A stretch of DNA of 64,000 nucleotides from Cupriavidus pauculus (GCF_008693385.1 NZ_CP044065.1:1612001-1676000), one strand, 5' to 3'; positions 1-8,914 are shown, counted from the first letter of the stretch. Program-made: numbers and translations. The notes: a model not told the origin generated them from the sequence alone.

Positions 1-645
1 CGCTCGGACAATTCCGTGAAGTTCTTCGGCCAGACCGGTAGCGTCTACTACGGCCTGCTCTACAGCACGGGCTACGACAGCAGCGCCGGCGGCGAGATTC
101 CGGGCGACTACAAGGCGGGCCGCGAGATGAGCGCCGCGCTCGGCTATGCGGCGGGCCCGCTCGCCCTGCGCGTGGTCTACGACGACCTGCACGGCAGCAC
201 GCTGGCCACCGACGACAATCGCGAACGCCGCGCGGCGATTGCCGGCACCTACACGTTCGGCCCGGCCAAGGCGTTCGTCGGGTATCGCTGGTACTACGGC
301 GACTTCACCACGAGCTCGCTGCGCACGAATCTGTACTGGGCCGGCATGCAGTACCAGCTGACCCCGGTGATTTCCGTAACGGGCGTGGCCTACTACACCG
401 ACGTGCGCAACAGCGGCGGCGATCCCTACAGCTTCGTGCTGTCGGGCTCATACGCGTTCTCCAAGCGGACGGACGTCTACACGGTGTTCGGCTTCACCCG
501 TAATCGCGACGGCTCCAATCTGAGCCTGAGCGGCTTCGGCCCATCGCTGAACCGGTCCGCGACCACGCTGGTCAACACGACGGAACAGGTCGGCGCCGGC
601 CAGAACCAGTTCGGCGCGGTCATCGGTATCCGCCACCGGTTCTAG
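1..645 (+). CDS. Gram-negative porin, C-terminal part (5' end outside window)
   Basis: Outer-membrane general porin of the Burkholderiales OmpC-like type, a trimeric beta-barrel for passive solute uptake. The reading frame is open from base 1, so only about the last 214 residues are present. Alternating aromatic/polar strands (for example SVYYGLLYSTGY, AFVGYRWYYGDF, NLYWAGMQYQL) are typical of beta-barrel segments. The protein ends in GAVIGIRHRF, with the terminal phenylalanine recognised by BamA during barrel insertion. No terminator is obvious after the stop. The family call is confident; the transported substrate cannot be told. Confidence 0.88.
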   Translation, partial: RSDNSVKFFGQTGSVYYGLLYSTGYDSSAGGEIPGDYKAGREMSAALGYAAGPLALRVVYDDLHGSTLATDDNRERRAAIAGTYTFGPAKAFVGYRWYYGDFTTSSLRTNLYWAGMQYQLTPVISVTGVAYYTDVRNSGGDPYSFVLSGSYAFSKRTDVYTVFGFTRNRDGSNLSLSGFGPSLNRSATTLVNTTEQVGAGQNQFGAVIGIRHRF

Positions 646-689
646 CCGCGTGTTAGAGGAGGATCTCGGACATTTCTGAGCACCCGACC

Positions 690-717
690 TTGAAAAACGC
701 CCAATACTGTATATATT
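690..717 (+). promoter_or_regulatory. Sigma-70 promoter of the SOS-type gene at 756
   Basis: TTGAAA at 690-695 and TATATT at 712-717 are separated by 16 bases. The -10 hexamer lies inside the first LexA box, so repressor binding would block RNA polymerase directly. Start point inferred, not measured. Confidence 0.72.
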
Positions 718-722
718 CACAG
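707..722. promoter_or_regulatory. LexA-binding site (SOS box 1)
   Basis: CTGTATATATTCACAG is a perfect CTGT-N8-ACAG SOS box with an AT-rich core, flanked by TA on both sides as in the extended consensus. It overlaps the -10 element of the promoter at 690-717. It is palindromic, but the only gene starting downstream is the one at 756. Confidence 0.85.
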
Positions 723-725
723 TAA

Positions 726-741
726 CTGTATGAATACACAG
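726..741. promoter_or_regulatory. LexA-binding site (SOS box 2)
   Basis: CTGTATGAATACACAG is a second perfect CTGT-N8-ACAG box, 19 bp (about two helical turns) downstream of box 1 centre to centre, just before the ribosome-binding site. Tandem boxes imply tight repression, as at lexA, recN or colicin promoters. Confidence 0.85.
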
Positions 742-755
742 TATCGGAGCGTGCG

Positions 756-1100
756 ATGGAACAACTCGTTCGGGTGCAAAACGAATATGACCGTCAGGTA
801 TTGGGCTGGCTGCGCGTGCGCGTAGGCGACGCGGCGTTGCAAAGTGCCGCGCGCCAGGCCGCCACGGATGGCGAAAAGCCTTATCTTTCAACGATTTGCC
901 GTAGCCTCGGCATTCGCCCGCCGTCCCGCCGCGCATTCCGCGACGAGGCCGCGAAGACGCACCGCGCCGTGGGCGAACGCTACCTCAAGCGCATCCGGCA
1001 GATCCTCGGCGCCGCCAGCCCGGCGGCCTCCCACCCCGCTCAGCCCGCCCGCCGGCCGGAACCCCGCGCCGCATCGCGTCCGCAGGGCTCCCTGTTCTGA
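756..1100 (+). CDS. Small SOS-regulated protein with a C-terminal clamp-binding-like motif
   Basis: A 114-residue basic protein of unknown function. ATG at 756 is preceded by GGAG six bases upstream. Residues 1-75 look folded: a helical N-terminus (EYDRQVLGWLRVRVGDAAL) and a segment around GEKPYLSTICRSLGIRPP that could be a small helix-turn-helix. From about residue 85 the chain is rich in Ala, Pro and Arg, hence probably disordered, and it stops at QGSLF. That fits the Q-x-S/D-L-F motif by which DNA polymerases, MutS and Hda bind the beta sliding clamp. Two LexA boxes and an embedded promoter precede the gene. Its TGA directly abuts the TCA of the opposing TPP-enzyme gene. Damage-induced expression is well supported; clamp binding is inference. 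It does not resemble SulA, YebG or DinI. Confidence 0.82.
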   Translation: MEQLVRVQNEYDRQVLGWLRVRVGDAALQSAARQAATDGEKPYLSTICRSLGIRPPSRRAFRDEAAKTHRAVGERYLKRIRQILGAASPAASHPAQPARRPEPRAASRPQGSLF

Positions 1101-2792
1101 TCAGGCCGGCAGGTCCGTCACCCGCATGGCGGGCGTGATCTGCAGCGGATCGGTCACGAGCTCGATCAGGGCCGGCTTCTGTTCGGCCACCGTGGCCGCC
1201 CGTGCGCGCTCAAGCGCCGCGGGGAAATCCTCGGTCCGCTCCACGCGCTCGGCCACCGCGCCGCAAGCCCGCGCCATGCCGATAAAGTCCGGCGACGGGA
1301 TCGTCGTCCCGCTCTGACGCCCCGGGTAACGCCGCTCCTGATGCATGCGGATCGTGCCGTACATCCCGTTGTTGACCACGATGACGATCAGGTTGGCCCC
1401 ATGCGCGGCCGCCGTGGCGATCTCCTGCGGATACATCAGGAAGCAGCCATCGCCCGCGAACGCGATCACGGTCTTCTCGGGCGAACGCAGCTTGGCCGCG
1501 ATTGCCGCGGGCAGGCCATAGCCCATCGCGCCACAGGTCGGCGCCAGTTCCGTGCGCGGCTGCCTGTAGGCGTAGAAGCGGTGCAGCCACACCGTGTAGT
1601 TGCCCGCGCCGTTGGTCAGGATCGAATCCGCCGGCAGCACGTCGTTCAGGTGCGCCATCGCGGCGGCCATATCGACGCCGGTCAGTTCCGGATGCGGCCT
1701 GGGCACCGTGACGAACGCCTCATGCTCGGCGCGCGCGCCGGCCGTCCAGTCGCCCCAGACCGGCGTCGCGGCAGGTTTCAGCGAGGCCAGCATCGCGGCG
1801 CCGGGCTCCACGCCCGCATGAATCGGCAGGTCGGCCTGATAGACGCGCCCCAGTTCGGCATTGTCGGCATGGATATGCACGAGCTTCTGCACCGGCCGCG
1901 GCACCTGCAGCATCGTGTAGCCATCGGTCGCGATATCGCCGAGGCGCGTGCCGAACGCGATGATCAGGTCCGCGCCGCGCACCCGCTCCGCCAGCTTCGG
2001 GCTCACGCCAAGGCTCAGGTGGCCCACATAGTGCGGATCGCGGTTGTCGAAGGTGTCCTGACGGCGGAACACGCAGGCCACCGGCAGGTTCCACGTCTTC
2101 ACGAACGCCGCGAAGTCGCGCGCGGTGGCCTCGGTCCAGTTCGCGCCGCCCGCGATCACGAGCGGCCGCTTCGCTTCGGCCAGTGCCGCCGCCAGCGCGG
2201 CCGTATCCTCGGGCCGCGGCGCGGCGGCCACCACGCGGTACGGCGCCGCATCGGCGGTCTCGCACAGGTTGTCCAGCACGTCCTCCGGCAGCGCGATCAC
2301 CACGGGCCCCGGCCGGCCCGACGTGGCCACCTGGAATGCGCGCGCCACGACCTCGGGGATGCGCTTCGGATCGTCGATCTCCACGGCCCACTTGGCCAGC
2401 GTGCCGAACACCGCCGCGTAATCGACCTCCTGGAAGGCCTCGCGCCCCTTGTGCTCGCGCGCGATCTGGCCGACGAACATGATCATCGGCGTCGAATCCT
2501 GCTGCGCGATATGCACGCCGATGCTCGCATGCGTGGCACCCGGCCCGCGCGTCACGAAGCAGATGCCCGGCTTGCCGGTCAGCTTGCCATCGGCCTCGGC
2601 CATGTTCGCCGCGGCACCCTCGTGCTTGCATACCACGAGGTCGATCGCGGGCTGGTCGTGCAGCGCGTCCAGAACGTCGAGAAAGCTCTCGCCGGGCACG
2701 CAGAAGATGCGTTCGGCACCATGGATACGCAGTTGATCGACGAGGACGCGGCCACCGGTGCGGGCCGAGGGGGAGGAAGTCGAAGCGGTCAT
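1101..2792 (-). CDS. Thiamine-pyrophosphate-dependent enzyme, acetolactate-synthase-like
   Basis: 563-residue enzyme of the TPP-dependent decarboxylase/ligase family. Order: N-terminal Pyr domain with the conserved cofactor-activating glutamate (E58 in VCKHEGAAANMAE), central domain, and C-terminal PP domain with GDGCF...VVNN for Mg-TPP near residues 446-474. The glutamate argues against glyoxylate carboligase, which has valine there. The start at 2792 is chosen because the Pyr domain begins about 12 residues later; the frame stays open upstream with no homologous sequence. It diverges from the Bug/Ldh/aldolase/reductase operon across about 200 bp, so it may belong to the same pathway. Likely substrates are 2-oxo acids; the reaction (decarboxylation or carboligation) is not predictable. 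Confidence 0.86.
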   Translation of the reverse strand: MTASTSSPSARTGGRVLVDQLRIHGAERIFCVPGESFLDVLDALHDQPAIDLVVCKHEGAAANMAEADGKLTGKPGICFVTRGPGATHASIGVHIAQQDSTPMIMFVGQIAREHKGREAFQEVDYAAVFGTLAKWAVEIDDPKRIPEVVARAFQVATSGRPGPVVIALPEDVLDNLCETADAAPYRVVAAAPRPEDTAALAAALAEAKRPLVIAGGANWTEATARDFAAFVKTWNLPVACVFRRQDTFDNRDPHYVGHLSLGVSPKLAERVRGADLIIAFGTRLGDIATDGYTMLQVPRPVQKLVHIHADNAELGRVYQADLPIHAGVEPGAAMLASLKPAATPVWGDWTAGARAEHEAFVTVPRPHPELTGVDMAAAMAHLNDVLPADSILTNGAGNYTVWLHRFYAYRQPRTELAPTCGAMGYGLPAAIAAKLRSPEKTVIAFAGDGCFLMYPQEIATAAAHGANLIVIVVNNGMYGTIRMHQERRYPGRQSGTTIPSPDFIGMARACGAVAERVERTEDFPAALERARAATVAEQKPALIELVTDPLQITPAMRVTDLPA

Positions 2793-2995
2793 GACGAAGC
2801 GTGAGGATTGAAGAGGTAGACGAGAAAAACAGATTGTCTGCGATTGTTCCGTTTGACGATACGCATCGCGCGGTCTATCGTGCATTTCTGTTATGCGAAT
2901 TATGCAAGACGGCACGCCATGGGGGCGTGTAGATTTGCTGACGGCGCATGTTGCAACGACGCCCTGAAAACTACACAGCAACTGGAGACCACGCA

Positions 2996-4000
2996 ATGCC
3001 CTTTCCCCATCTCTCGACCGGGATGATGCGGCCGCTGTTTGCCGCGCTTTGTGTCGCATGCATGGCCACGGCGCCCCAGGCGCGAGCCCAGTCGGCCGAC
3101 AAATACCCCTCCAAGCCCATCAACTACGTCGTGCCGTTCGCGGCGGGCGGCACCACGGACCTGCTCGGCCGCCTGATCGGCCAGCGTCTGTCGCAGGTGC
3201 TCGGCCAGTCGGTCGTCGTGGAGAACCGGCCCGGCGCCGGCGGCAATATCGGTTCCGACTATGTGGCCAAGGCCGCCCCCGATGGCTACACGCTGGTCGG
3301 CGGCACCATCAGCTCGCACTCGATCAACGTGAGCCTGTATCCCAAGATGCCGTACGACCCGGTCAAGAACTTCCAGCCGGTGGCGCTTATCGGCACGCTG
3401 CCCAATGTACTCGTGGTCAACGCCAGCAGTCCGTGGAAGTCCGTTGAGGACGTGATCGCCGCGGCCAAGGCCAAGCCGGGCGCGATCAATTTCGGCTCGT
3501 CGGGCAACGGCACCTCGCAGCATCTGTCGGCCGAGCTGTTCGCCAACATGGCCGGCCTCAAGCTCACGCACGTGCCGTACAAGGGCAGCAGCCAGGCCGT
3601 GCAGGCGCTGCTCGGCAATCAGGTGGACCTCGTCTTCGAGAACAGCGTGGCCGCCGTGCCGATGATCCAGTCCGGCAAGTTCCGCGCGCTGGCCACCACG
3701 GGTCCGAAGCGCTCGGCCGAGCTGCCCGACGTGCCCACGGTGTCCGAGGCGGGCCTCAAGGGCTACGAGATCGTGTCGTGGCAGGCCATCTTCGCGCCGG
3801 CCGGCACGCCCGCGCCGATCGTCAACAAGCTCGCCACCGAGATCGGCAAGATCATCCGCGAACCCGAGATGCGCGCGAAGCTCGCCGGGCTCGGCGTGGA
3901 GCCCTCCGGTGCGGGCCCCGCGGAACTGGGTGCGTTCCAGAAGCGCGAAGTCGCCAAATGGGCGGAGCTGATCAAGGTAGCCAACATCCGACTGGAGTAA
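2996..4000 (+). CDS. Bug/TctC-family periplasmic solute-binding protein
   Basis: 334-residue extracytoplasmic receptor of the tripartite tricarboxylate transporter family, very abundant in Burkholderiales. An N-terminal signal peptide ending ...ATAPQARAQS is followed by the Bug signature KPINYVVPFAAGGTTDLLGR and VVENRPGAGGN. ATG at 2996 follows GGAG; an in-frame ATG farther upstream lacks a ribosome-binding site. No membrane subunits (TctA/TctB) are nearby, as is usual for orphan Bug proteins. It is the first gene of an operon with three catabolic enzymes, so it probably captures their carboxylate or sugar-acid substrate. Confidence 0.9.
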   Translation: MPFPHLSTGMMRPLFAALCVACMATAPQARAQSADKYPSKPINYVVPFAAGGTTDLLGRLIGQRLSQVLGQSVVVENRPGAGGNIGSDYVAKAAPDGYTLVGGTISSHSINVSLYPKMPYDPVKNFQPVALIGTLPNVLVVNASSPWKSVEDVIAAAKAKPGAINFGSSGNGTSQHLSAELFANMAGLKLTHVPYKGSSQAVQALLGNQVDLVFENSVAAVPMIQSGKFRALATTGPKRSAELPDVPTVSEAGLKGYEIVSWQAIFAPAGTPAPIVNKLATEIGKIIREPEMRAKLAGLGVEPSGAGPAELGAFQKREVAKWAELIKVANIRLE

Positions 4001-4008
4001 TCGACAGC

Positions 4009-5103
4009 ATGAGCGAACACCGCATTCCCGCCGCCGCCCTGCACCAGTGGGTGCAGGATCTCTGGCTCGCCGCGGGCTCCGACGCGCGCGAGGCGCGCCT
4101 GACCGCCGACCACCTCGTACTGGCCAACCAGTCGGGCCACGACTCGCACGGCGTCGGCATGATTCCCAAGTACGTGCTGTCGTGGCAGGCGGATCAGCTG
4201 CAGCTGAACCAGCGCGTGAGCGTCGTGCACGAGTCGGGCGGCATCGTGAGCCTCGATGCCAACCGCGGCATGGGGCAGGCCCTCACCGAAGAGGCGATGC
4301 GCATCGGCATTGCGCGCGCGAAGGAACATGGCGTCTGCGTGCTGGGGCTGCGCCGCGCGCATCATCTGGGCCGCGTGGGCCACTGGGCCGAGCAGGCGGC
4401 GGCCGCGGGCCTGATCTCGATCCACTTCGTCAACGTGCTGTCCAAGCCGATCGTCGCGCCGCACGGCGGCTACGACGCGCGCTTCGGCACCAATCCGTTC
4501 ACGATCGCCGTGCCGATTCCGGGCCGCCCGCCGCTCGTGCTCGACTTTGCCACCAGCGCGATCGCGCTCGGCAAGGTGCGCGTGGCCAACAACAAGGGCG
4601 TGCCCGTGCCGCCGGGCTGCCTGATCGACGATCATGGCAACCCGACGAACGACCCGTCGATCATGTTCCCGATGGCCGGCGGCCCGCACGGCGCGCTGCG
4701 CACGTTCGGCGAGCACAAGGGCTACGTGCTGGCCATGATGTGCGAACTGCTCGGCGCCGCGGTCACGGGCGGCCATACCATCCGGCCGGAGACGCTCACG
4801 CACGAGCACGCGGTCTGGAACAACATGCTCGCCATCGTGTTCGATCCCGCTCGCCTCGGCACGAGCACCACGTTCGGCCACGAGGTCGAGGCGTTCGTCG
4901 AGTGGGTCAAGGCCTCGCGCCTGCAGCCGGGCACCGAGGACATCCTGTTCCCCGGCGATCCGGAACGGCAATGGCGCCAGCTGCGCGCGGAAACCATTCC
5001 CGTCGATGCGGGCACGCTGTCCCAGCTCGACGACGCGGCGGCACGCGTGCTGCAGTCGCGCGGCAAATCGCCAGGGCCGCTGACACGGCTCGCGCTCGAT
5101 TGA
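4009..5103 (+). CDS. Ldh-family (malate/L-lactate/sulfolactate type) NAD(P)-dependent dehydrogenase
   Basis: 364-residue oxidoreductase of the Ldh_2 superfamily (malate, L-sulfolactate and ureidoglycolate dehydrogenases), unrelated to classical LDH. The family motif [14 protein letters not shown] near residues 43-56 and the [14 protein letters not shown] and [16 protein letters not shown] blocks are present. It would oxidise a 2-hydroxy acid to the 2-oxo acid. It starts 8 bases after the Bug gene and is followed 16 bases later by the HpaI aldolase, which acts on 2-oxo acids. That order suggests hydroxy acid to oxo acid to aldol cleavage. Substrate unknown. Confidence 0.88.
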   Translation: MSEHRIPAAALHQWVQDLWLAAGSDAREARLTADHLVLANQSGHDSHGVGMIPKYVLSWQADQLQLNQRVSVVHESGGIVSLDANRGMGQALTEEAMRIGIARAKEHGVCVLGLRRAHHLGRVGHWAEQAAAAGLISIHFVNVLSKPIVAPHGGYDARFGTNPFTIAVPIPGRPPLVLDFATSAIALGKVRVANNKGVPVPPGCLIDDHGNPTNDPSIMFPMAGGPHGALRTFGEHKGYVLAMMCELLGAAVTGGHTIRPETLTHEHAVWNNMLAIVFDPARLGTSTTFGHEVEAFVEWVKASRLQPGTEDILFPGDPERQWRQLRAETIPVDAGTLSQLDDAAARVLQSRGKSPGPLTRLALD

Positions 5104-5119
5104 ATTTCAGGAGACACCC

Positions 5120-5911
5120 ATGAGCACCGCCCCCCATCTGCCCCACCTGTCGCCGCTGCCGAACCAGTTTCGCGCGGACGTGCTCGCCCGCAAGCGGCTG
5201 ATCGGCTGCTGGAGTTCGCTCGGCCATCCCATCACGACCGAAATCGTCGGTCTGGCCGGCTTCGACTGGATCCTGCTCGACGGCGAGCACTCGCCCAACG
5301 ACGTGCTGACGTTCGTGCCGCAGCTGATGGCACTCAAGGACAGCACGAGCGCGCCCGTCGTGCGCCCGCCGTGGAACGATCCGGTCATGCTCAAGCGCCT
5401 GCTCGACGTGGGCTTCTACAATTTCCTGATCCCGTTCGTGGAATCGGCCGAGGAAGCCCGCCGCGCGGTACGCGCCACGCGCTATCCGCCCGACGGCATC
5501 CGCGGCGTGTCCGGCATCCAGCGCCAGAACCGCTACGGCACGCTGCCGGACTTCTTCAAGACCATCAACGAGAACATCTGCGTGCTCGTGCAGGTGGAAA
5601 GCCGCAAGGGCGTGGAAGCGATCGACGAGATCTGCGCGGAGCCCGGCGTCGATGGCATCTTCATCGGCCCCAACGACCTCGCGGCCGCCTACGGCCATCT
5701 GGGCAACCCGAACCACCCCGACGTGCAGGCCGCCGTGCAGCGCATCTACGATGCGGCCAATCGCGCGGGCAAGGCCATCGGCACGCTGACGCCTGTCGAG
5801 GCCGAGGCGCGCCGCTATCTGGACATGGGCGCGCATTTCGTCGCTGTGGGCCTCGACCATGGCCTGCTGCGCGATGCGACGCGCGCGCTGCGCCAGAAGT
5901 TTGCCGACTGA
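5120..5911 (+). CDS. HpcH/HpaI-family class II aldolase
   Basis: 263-residue metal-dependent pyruvate aldolase like 2-keto-3-deoxy-glucarate, 2-keto-3-deoxy-rhamnonate or 4-hydroxy-2-oxoheptanedioate aldolase. Family signatures: [14 protein letters not shown] near residue 50, [15 protein letters not shown], the metal-ligand region [15 protein letters not shown], and [24 protein letters not shown] precedes the ATG. It sits between an Ldh-type dehydrogenase and a tartronate-semialdehyde-reductase-like enzyme, which is what a 2-keto-3-deoxy-sugar-acid route giving pyruvate plus tartronate semialdehyde would need. The exact substrate is inference. Confidence 0.9.
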   Translation: MSTAPHLPHLSPLPNQFRADVLARKRLIGCWSSLGHPITTEIVGLAGFDWILLDGEHSPNDVLTFVPQLMALKDSTSAPVVRPPWNDPVMLKRLLDVGFYNFLIPFVESAEEARRAVRATRYPPDGIRGVSGIQRQNRYGTLPDFFKTINENICVLVQVESRKGVEAIDEICAEPGVDGIFIGPNDLAAAYGHLGNPNHPDVQAAVQRIYDAANRAGKAIGTLTPVEAEARRYLDMGAHFVAVGLDHGLLRDATRALRQKFAD

Positions 5912-5937
5912 CAGTTGTACAACGACCGGAACGTGAC

Positions 5938-6834
5938 ATGAGCAAGATCGGATTCATCGGACTCGGCGTCATGGGCAAGCCCATGGCGCTCCATCTCCAG
6001 CAAGGCGGCCACACGGTGTTCGCGCACACGCGCAGCGGCGTGCCGAAGGACCTGCTGGACGCCGGCATGCAATCGCGCGAGAGCGCGGCGGACGTGGCCC
6101 GCGAGGCGGACGTCGTCTTCCTGATGCTGCCCGATACGCCCGACGTCGCGCGCGTGCTCTTCAGCGACGGGGGCGTGGCCGAAGGCCTGAGCCAGGGCAA
6201 GACCGTCGTCGATATGAGCTCGATCTCGCCGATCGAGACGCGCGAGTTCGCGGCGCGTATCGAAAAGCTCGGCTGCGAGTATGTCGATGCCCCGGTCTCG
6301 GGCGGCGAAGTCGGCGCCAAGGCCGCCACGCTGTCCATCATGTGCGGCGGCAAGCAGGACGTGTTCGACCGCGTGCTGCCCCTGCTGCAGCTGATGGGCA
6401 AGAACATCACGCTGGTCGGCAACGTCGGCGACGGCCAAGTCGCCAAGGTGGCCAACCAGGTCATTGTGGCGCTCACGATCGAAGCGGTCGGCGAGGCGCT
6501 CGTGCTCGCGGCGAAGGCCGGCGCGGATCCCGCGCGTGTGCGGCAGGCGCTGATGGGCGGCTTCGCCAGCTCGCGCATCCTGGAAGTGCACGGCGAACGC
6601 ATGATCAAGCGCACGTTCGATCCGGGCTTCCGCATCGAGCTGCATCAGAAGGATCTGAACCTCGCGCTGTCCACGGCCAAGGCGCTCGGCATGGCACTGC
6701 CGAACACCGCCTCCGCGCAGCAGCTGTTCAACGTATGCGTGGCTCAGGGCGGCGCCGGCTGGGACCATTCGGGCATGGTGCGCGCGCTCGAGCATATGGC
6801 GTCGTTCAAGATCGGCGACACGCCGAAGAAGTAA
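5938..6834 (+). CDS. Tartronate-semialdehyde-reductase-like beta-hydroxyacid dehydrogenase
   Basis: 298-residue member of the 3-hydroxyisobutyrate/2-hydroxy-3-oxopropionate reductase family. It has an N-terminal Rossmann motif GFIGLGVMGKPMA, the substrate-binding DAPVSGGEVGA, the catalytic lysine in GQVAKVANQ, and an all-helical C-terminal domain. The closest characterised type is GlxR/GarR, which reduces tartronate semialdehyde to D-glycerate with NAD(P)H. The ATG at 5938 is the first codon that gives the Rossmann start. It lies 26 bases after the aldolase stop and in the same operon, so it plausibly handles the aldehyde product of that enzyme. Confidence 0.88.
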   Translation: MSKIGFIGLGVMGKPMALHLQQGGHTVFAHTRSGVPKDLLDAGMQSRESAADVAREADVVFLMLPDTPDVARVLFSDGGVAEGLSQGKTVVDMSSISPIETREFAARIEKLGCEYVDAPVSGGEVGAKAATLSIMCGGKQDVFDRVLPLLQLMGKNITLVGNVGDGQVAKVANQVIVALTIEAVGEALVLAAKAGADPARVRQALMGGFASSRILEVHGERMIKRTFDPGFRIELHQKDLNLALSTAKALGMALPNTASAQQLFNVCVAQGGAGWDHSGMVRALEHMASFKIGDTPKK

Positions 6835-6860
6835 CTGCCCGGCCGACTGGCCCGCGCCCC

Positions 6861-7796
6861 ATGTCGACACTGAACTCGGACGACCTCGCGTGCTTCGTCT
6901 GCGTGGCCAACACGCAGAGCATCTCTCGCGCGGCGCTCGAGCTCGGTGCCGACCAATCGACGGTCAGCCGCCAGATCGCGCGGCTGGAGGCCGCGCTCGA
7001 TGCGCGGCTGTTTCATCGCAGCGGCCGCGGCGTCGTGCTGACCGAGGCCGGCAATACCCTGCTCACCTACGCGCGGCAGGTCGCGAGCACGCTCACCGAG
7101 GCGCGCGCGGCCGTGCGCGCCTCCACGGGCAACGGCCCCGCCCAGATGGTCATCGCCGCGCAGCCGACCATCGCCAATACGGCCTTCGCGGCCATAGCCG
7201 CCGCGCTCAAGCAACGGTTTCCCGCGACCCGGGTGCGCTTTGTCGAAGGCCTCGCGAGCCCGATCCTCGCATGGCTCGCCGCGGGCGAGATCGACGTGGC
7301 ATTGCTGTACCTGCCCGAGCAGCAGGGCGCGCTCAAGGTGGATGTCCTGCTGGAAGAAGACCTCACGCTTGTCACGCCGACATCCTGGAGCCATCTGGGC
7401 GCGACGTTCCCGGCGAAGCGGCTCGGCGAGATGCCGATGATTTTGCCGAGCACGGGCCATGGCCTGCGCGTGCTCGCGGAAACGCTGGCCACGCGCGTCG
7501 GCACCACACTGAACATGGCGCTCGAGTGCGATGCGTCGAACACAGTGGCGATGCGGCTGGTGGAGGATGGATGCGGCGCGACGATGCTGCCGTTTGCCGC
7601 GGTCGCCGATCGCGTCGCGCAGGGACGCCTGCACTCGGCGCGGATCGTCGATCCGGTGGTCACGCGTCAGGTCGCGCTCGCGACCGCGCGAAACCGGCCG
7701 CCCGTCCCCGAACTCTGGGACGTCATGCAGGCCGTGCGCATGTCGGTGCGGAATATCGTGATGTCCGGCGCGTGGCCGGGCGCGCGACTCGTATAG
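6861..7796 (+). CDS. LysR-family transcriptional regulator (catabolic operon)
   Basis: 311 residues: an N-terminal winged helix-turn-helix (DLACFVCVANTQSISRAALELGADQSTVSRQIARLE) followed by a LysR substrate-binding domain. The start at 6861 is in the 26-base gap after the reductase; the frame is open upstream but only as a shadow of that gene. As last gene of the operon it likely controls the operon itself and perhaps the divergent TPP-enzyme gene through the 2793-2995 intergenic region. Effector unknown. Confidence 0.88.
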   Translation: MSTLNSDDLACFVCVANTQSISRAALELGADQSTVSRQIARLEAALDARLFHRSGRGVVLTEAGNTLLTYARQVASTLTEARAAVRASTGNGPAQMVIAAQPTIANTAFAAIAAALKQRFPATRVRFVEGLASPILAWLAAGEIDVALLYLPEQQGALKVDVLLEEDLTLVTPTSWSHLGATFPAKRLGEMPMILPSTGHGLRVLAETLATRVGTTLNMALECDASNTVAMRLVEDGCGATMLPFAAVADRVAQGRLHSARIVDPVVTRQVALATARNRPPVPELWDVMQAVRMSVRNIVMSGAWPGARLV

Positions 7797-7830
7797 TCAC
7801 GCCCCGGCCACGCTTCCCTGACTGGCAACG

Positions 7831-8172
7831 TTACTGCTTCGTGCCTTGCTGGAGCTGCTGCGTGGCCTGCTCGTTGGCGGCCTTGTAGGCGTCCTTGCGC
7901 TCCTGCTTCGCGGCGCCGACATCCTGCTTGTATTCGGCCTTGGCGGCCTTCTTCTCCGCCGCGTATTCCTGCTTCGCTTCGCGGCGCTGTTCGCGGCGCT
8001 CCACGAGCGGATCCTTGGGCGGCTGCACCTGCGTGTAGCCCGGCGGCACGGTGTTGGTACCGGCGGCCGGCGCGGTCGTGGTCGTGGTTTGGGCGAAGGC
8101 GGTGGCCGACATCAGGCCCGCGGCCAGCGCGCCAATCAGAGCGGAAGTACGAAGGGTATGGTTCTTGGACAT
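7831..8172 (-). CDS. Small exported Lys/Glu/Ala-rich hypothetical protein
   Basis: 113 residues. A Sec signal peptide (MSKNHTLRTSALIGALAAGLM...AFAQ) is followed by a Thr/Pro-rich stretch (TTTTTAPAAGTNTVPPGY) and a highly charged helical region with repeated KxxYxxxKxxAKAEYK-like segments, then a Gln-rich tail. The start at 8172 follows GAGAGG. It resembles small periplasmic proteins of Burkholderiales with no known function. The charged helix could be a coiled coil. Confidence 0.78.
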   Translation of the reverse strand: MSKNHTLRTSALIGALAAGLMSATAFAQTTTTTAPAAGTNTVPPGYTQVQPPKDPLVERREQRREAKQEYAAEKKAAKAEYKQDVGAAKQERKDAYKAANEQATQQLQQGTKQ

Positions 8173-8425
8173 GTGAGACCTCTCAGGTAGTTTTTGAAAA
8201 AAAGCCGCATACGTGAGCGGGATGAATGAGCGGGTTTTGGTACCGCATGCCTGCCGAAGTTTAGAAGCGTCATCGGGCCCCGCGTGCCGCATTCACACAT
8301 CTCCTTACAAAAACTCATCCACGCTGACAGACAGAGCCCGACAAGGCCACAGATACGCGCCGTTTCGCTTGCACAGGCGCGCTCCGTGGACCACACTGAG
8401 TGACGACGTCCTGTATGGAGGCACC

Positions 8426-8914
8426 ATGCATCTGGAAGGATCCTGTCATTGCGGCGCGGTGGAATTCAGCCTCGAATCCGACTCGCCGTATCCGTACATG
8501 CATTGCCACTGCTCCATCTGCCGCAAGACCGCGGGCGGTGGCGGCTATGCGATCAACCTCGGCGGCGATGCCACCACGCTGCGCGTGCGTGGCAAGAAGA
8601 ACGTCGCGATCTATCACGCCGTGATGCGTGAAGCCGGCAAGTGTCCCACGCGTTCGAAAGGGCAACGGCATTTCTGCATCAAGTGCGGCAGCGCACTGTG
8701 GATGTGGGATCCGCGCTGGCCCGAACTCGTCCATCCCCACGCGAGCGCCATCGATACGCCGCTGCCCAAACCGCCCGAAGTCGTCGAGGCCGGACTCGAC
8801 TACGTGGCACCCTGGGTCGATGTGCCACGCGGCAAGGGCCACCGGCACGTGGGCACGTGGCCCGAGGAATCGCTGCACGACTGGCATGCGCGCCACGGTC
8901 TGCTGTCCGAATAA
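8426..8914 (+). CDS. GFA (CENP-V/GFA) zinc-binding family protein
   Basis: 162-residue protein of the glutathione-dependent formaldehyde-activating enzyme-like family. Zinc-ligand cysteines are visible: GSCHCGAVEF at residues 5-14, MHCHCSICRK near 29-38 and FCIKCGSALW near 84-93. The ATG at 8426 follows TGGAG. Most members of this family have no proven enzyme activity, and the formaldehyde role applies only to Gfa-type proteins, so function is left open. It is 28 bases upstream of the lipoprotein dehydrogenase gene and may be co-transcribed with it. Confidence 0.86.
   Translation: MHLEGSCHCGAVEFSLESDSPYPYMHCHCSICRKTAGGGGYAINLGGDATTLRVRGKKNVAIYHAVMREAGKCPTRSKGQRHFCIKCGSALWMWDPRWPELVHPHASAIDTPLPKPPEVVEAGLDYVAPWVDVPRGKGHRHVGTWPEESLHDWHARHGLLSE

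Noticed and set aside
1101..2792. Glyoxylate carboligase for the TPP enzyme, because a tartronate-semialdehyde-reductase-like gene is close
   Set aside because: Glyoxylate carboligase has valine in place of the TPP-activating glutamate; Glu-58 is present here.
1341..2804. Long open frames antisense to real genes (for example 487 codons here)
   Set aside because: They are mirror frames of GC-rich coding sequence, with Arg/His-rich composition, no domain signature and no ribosome-binding site.
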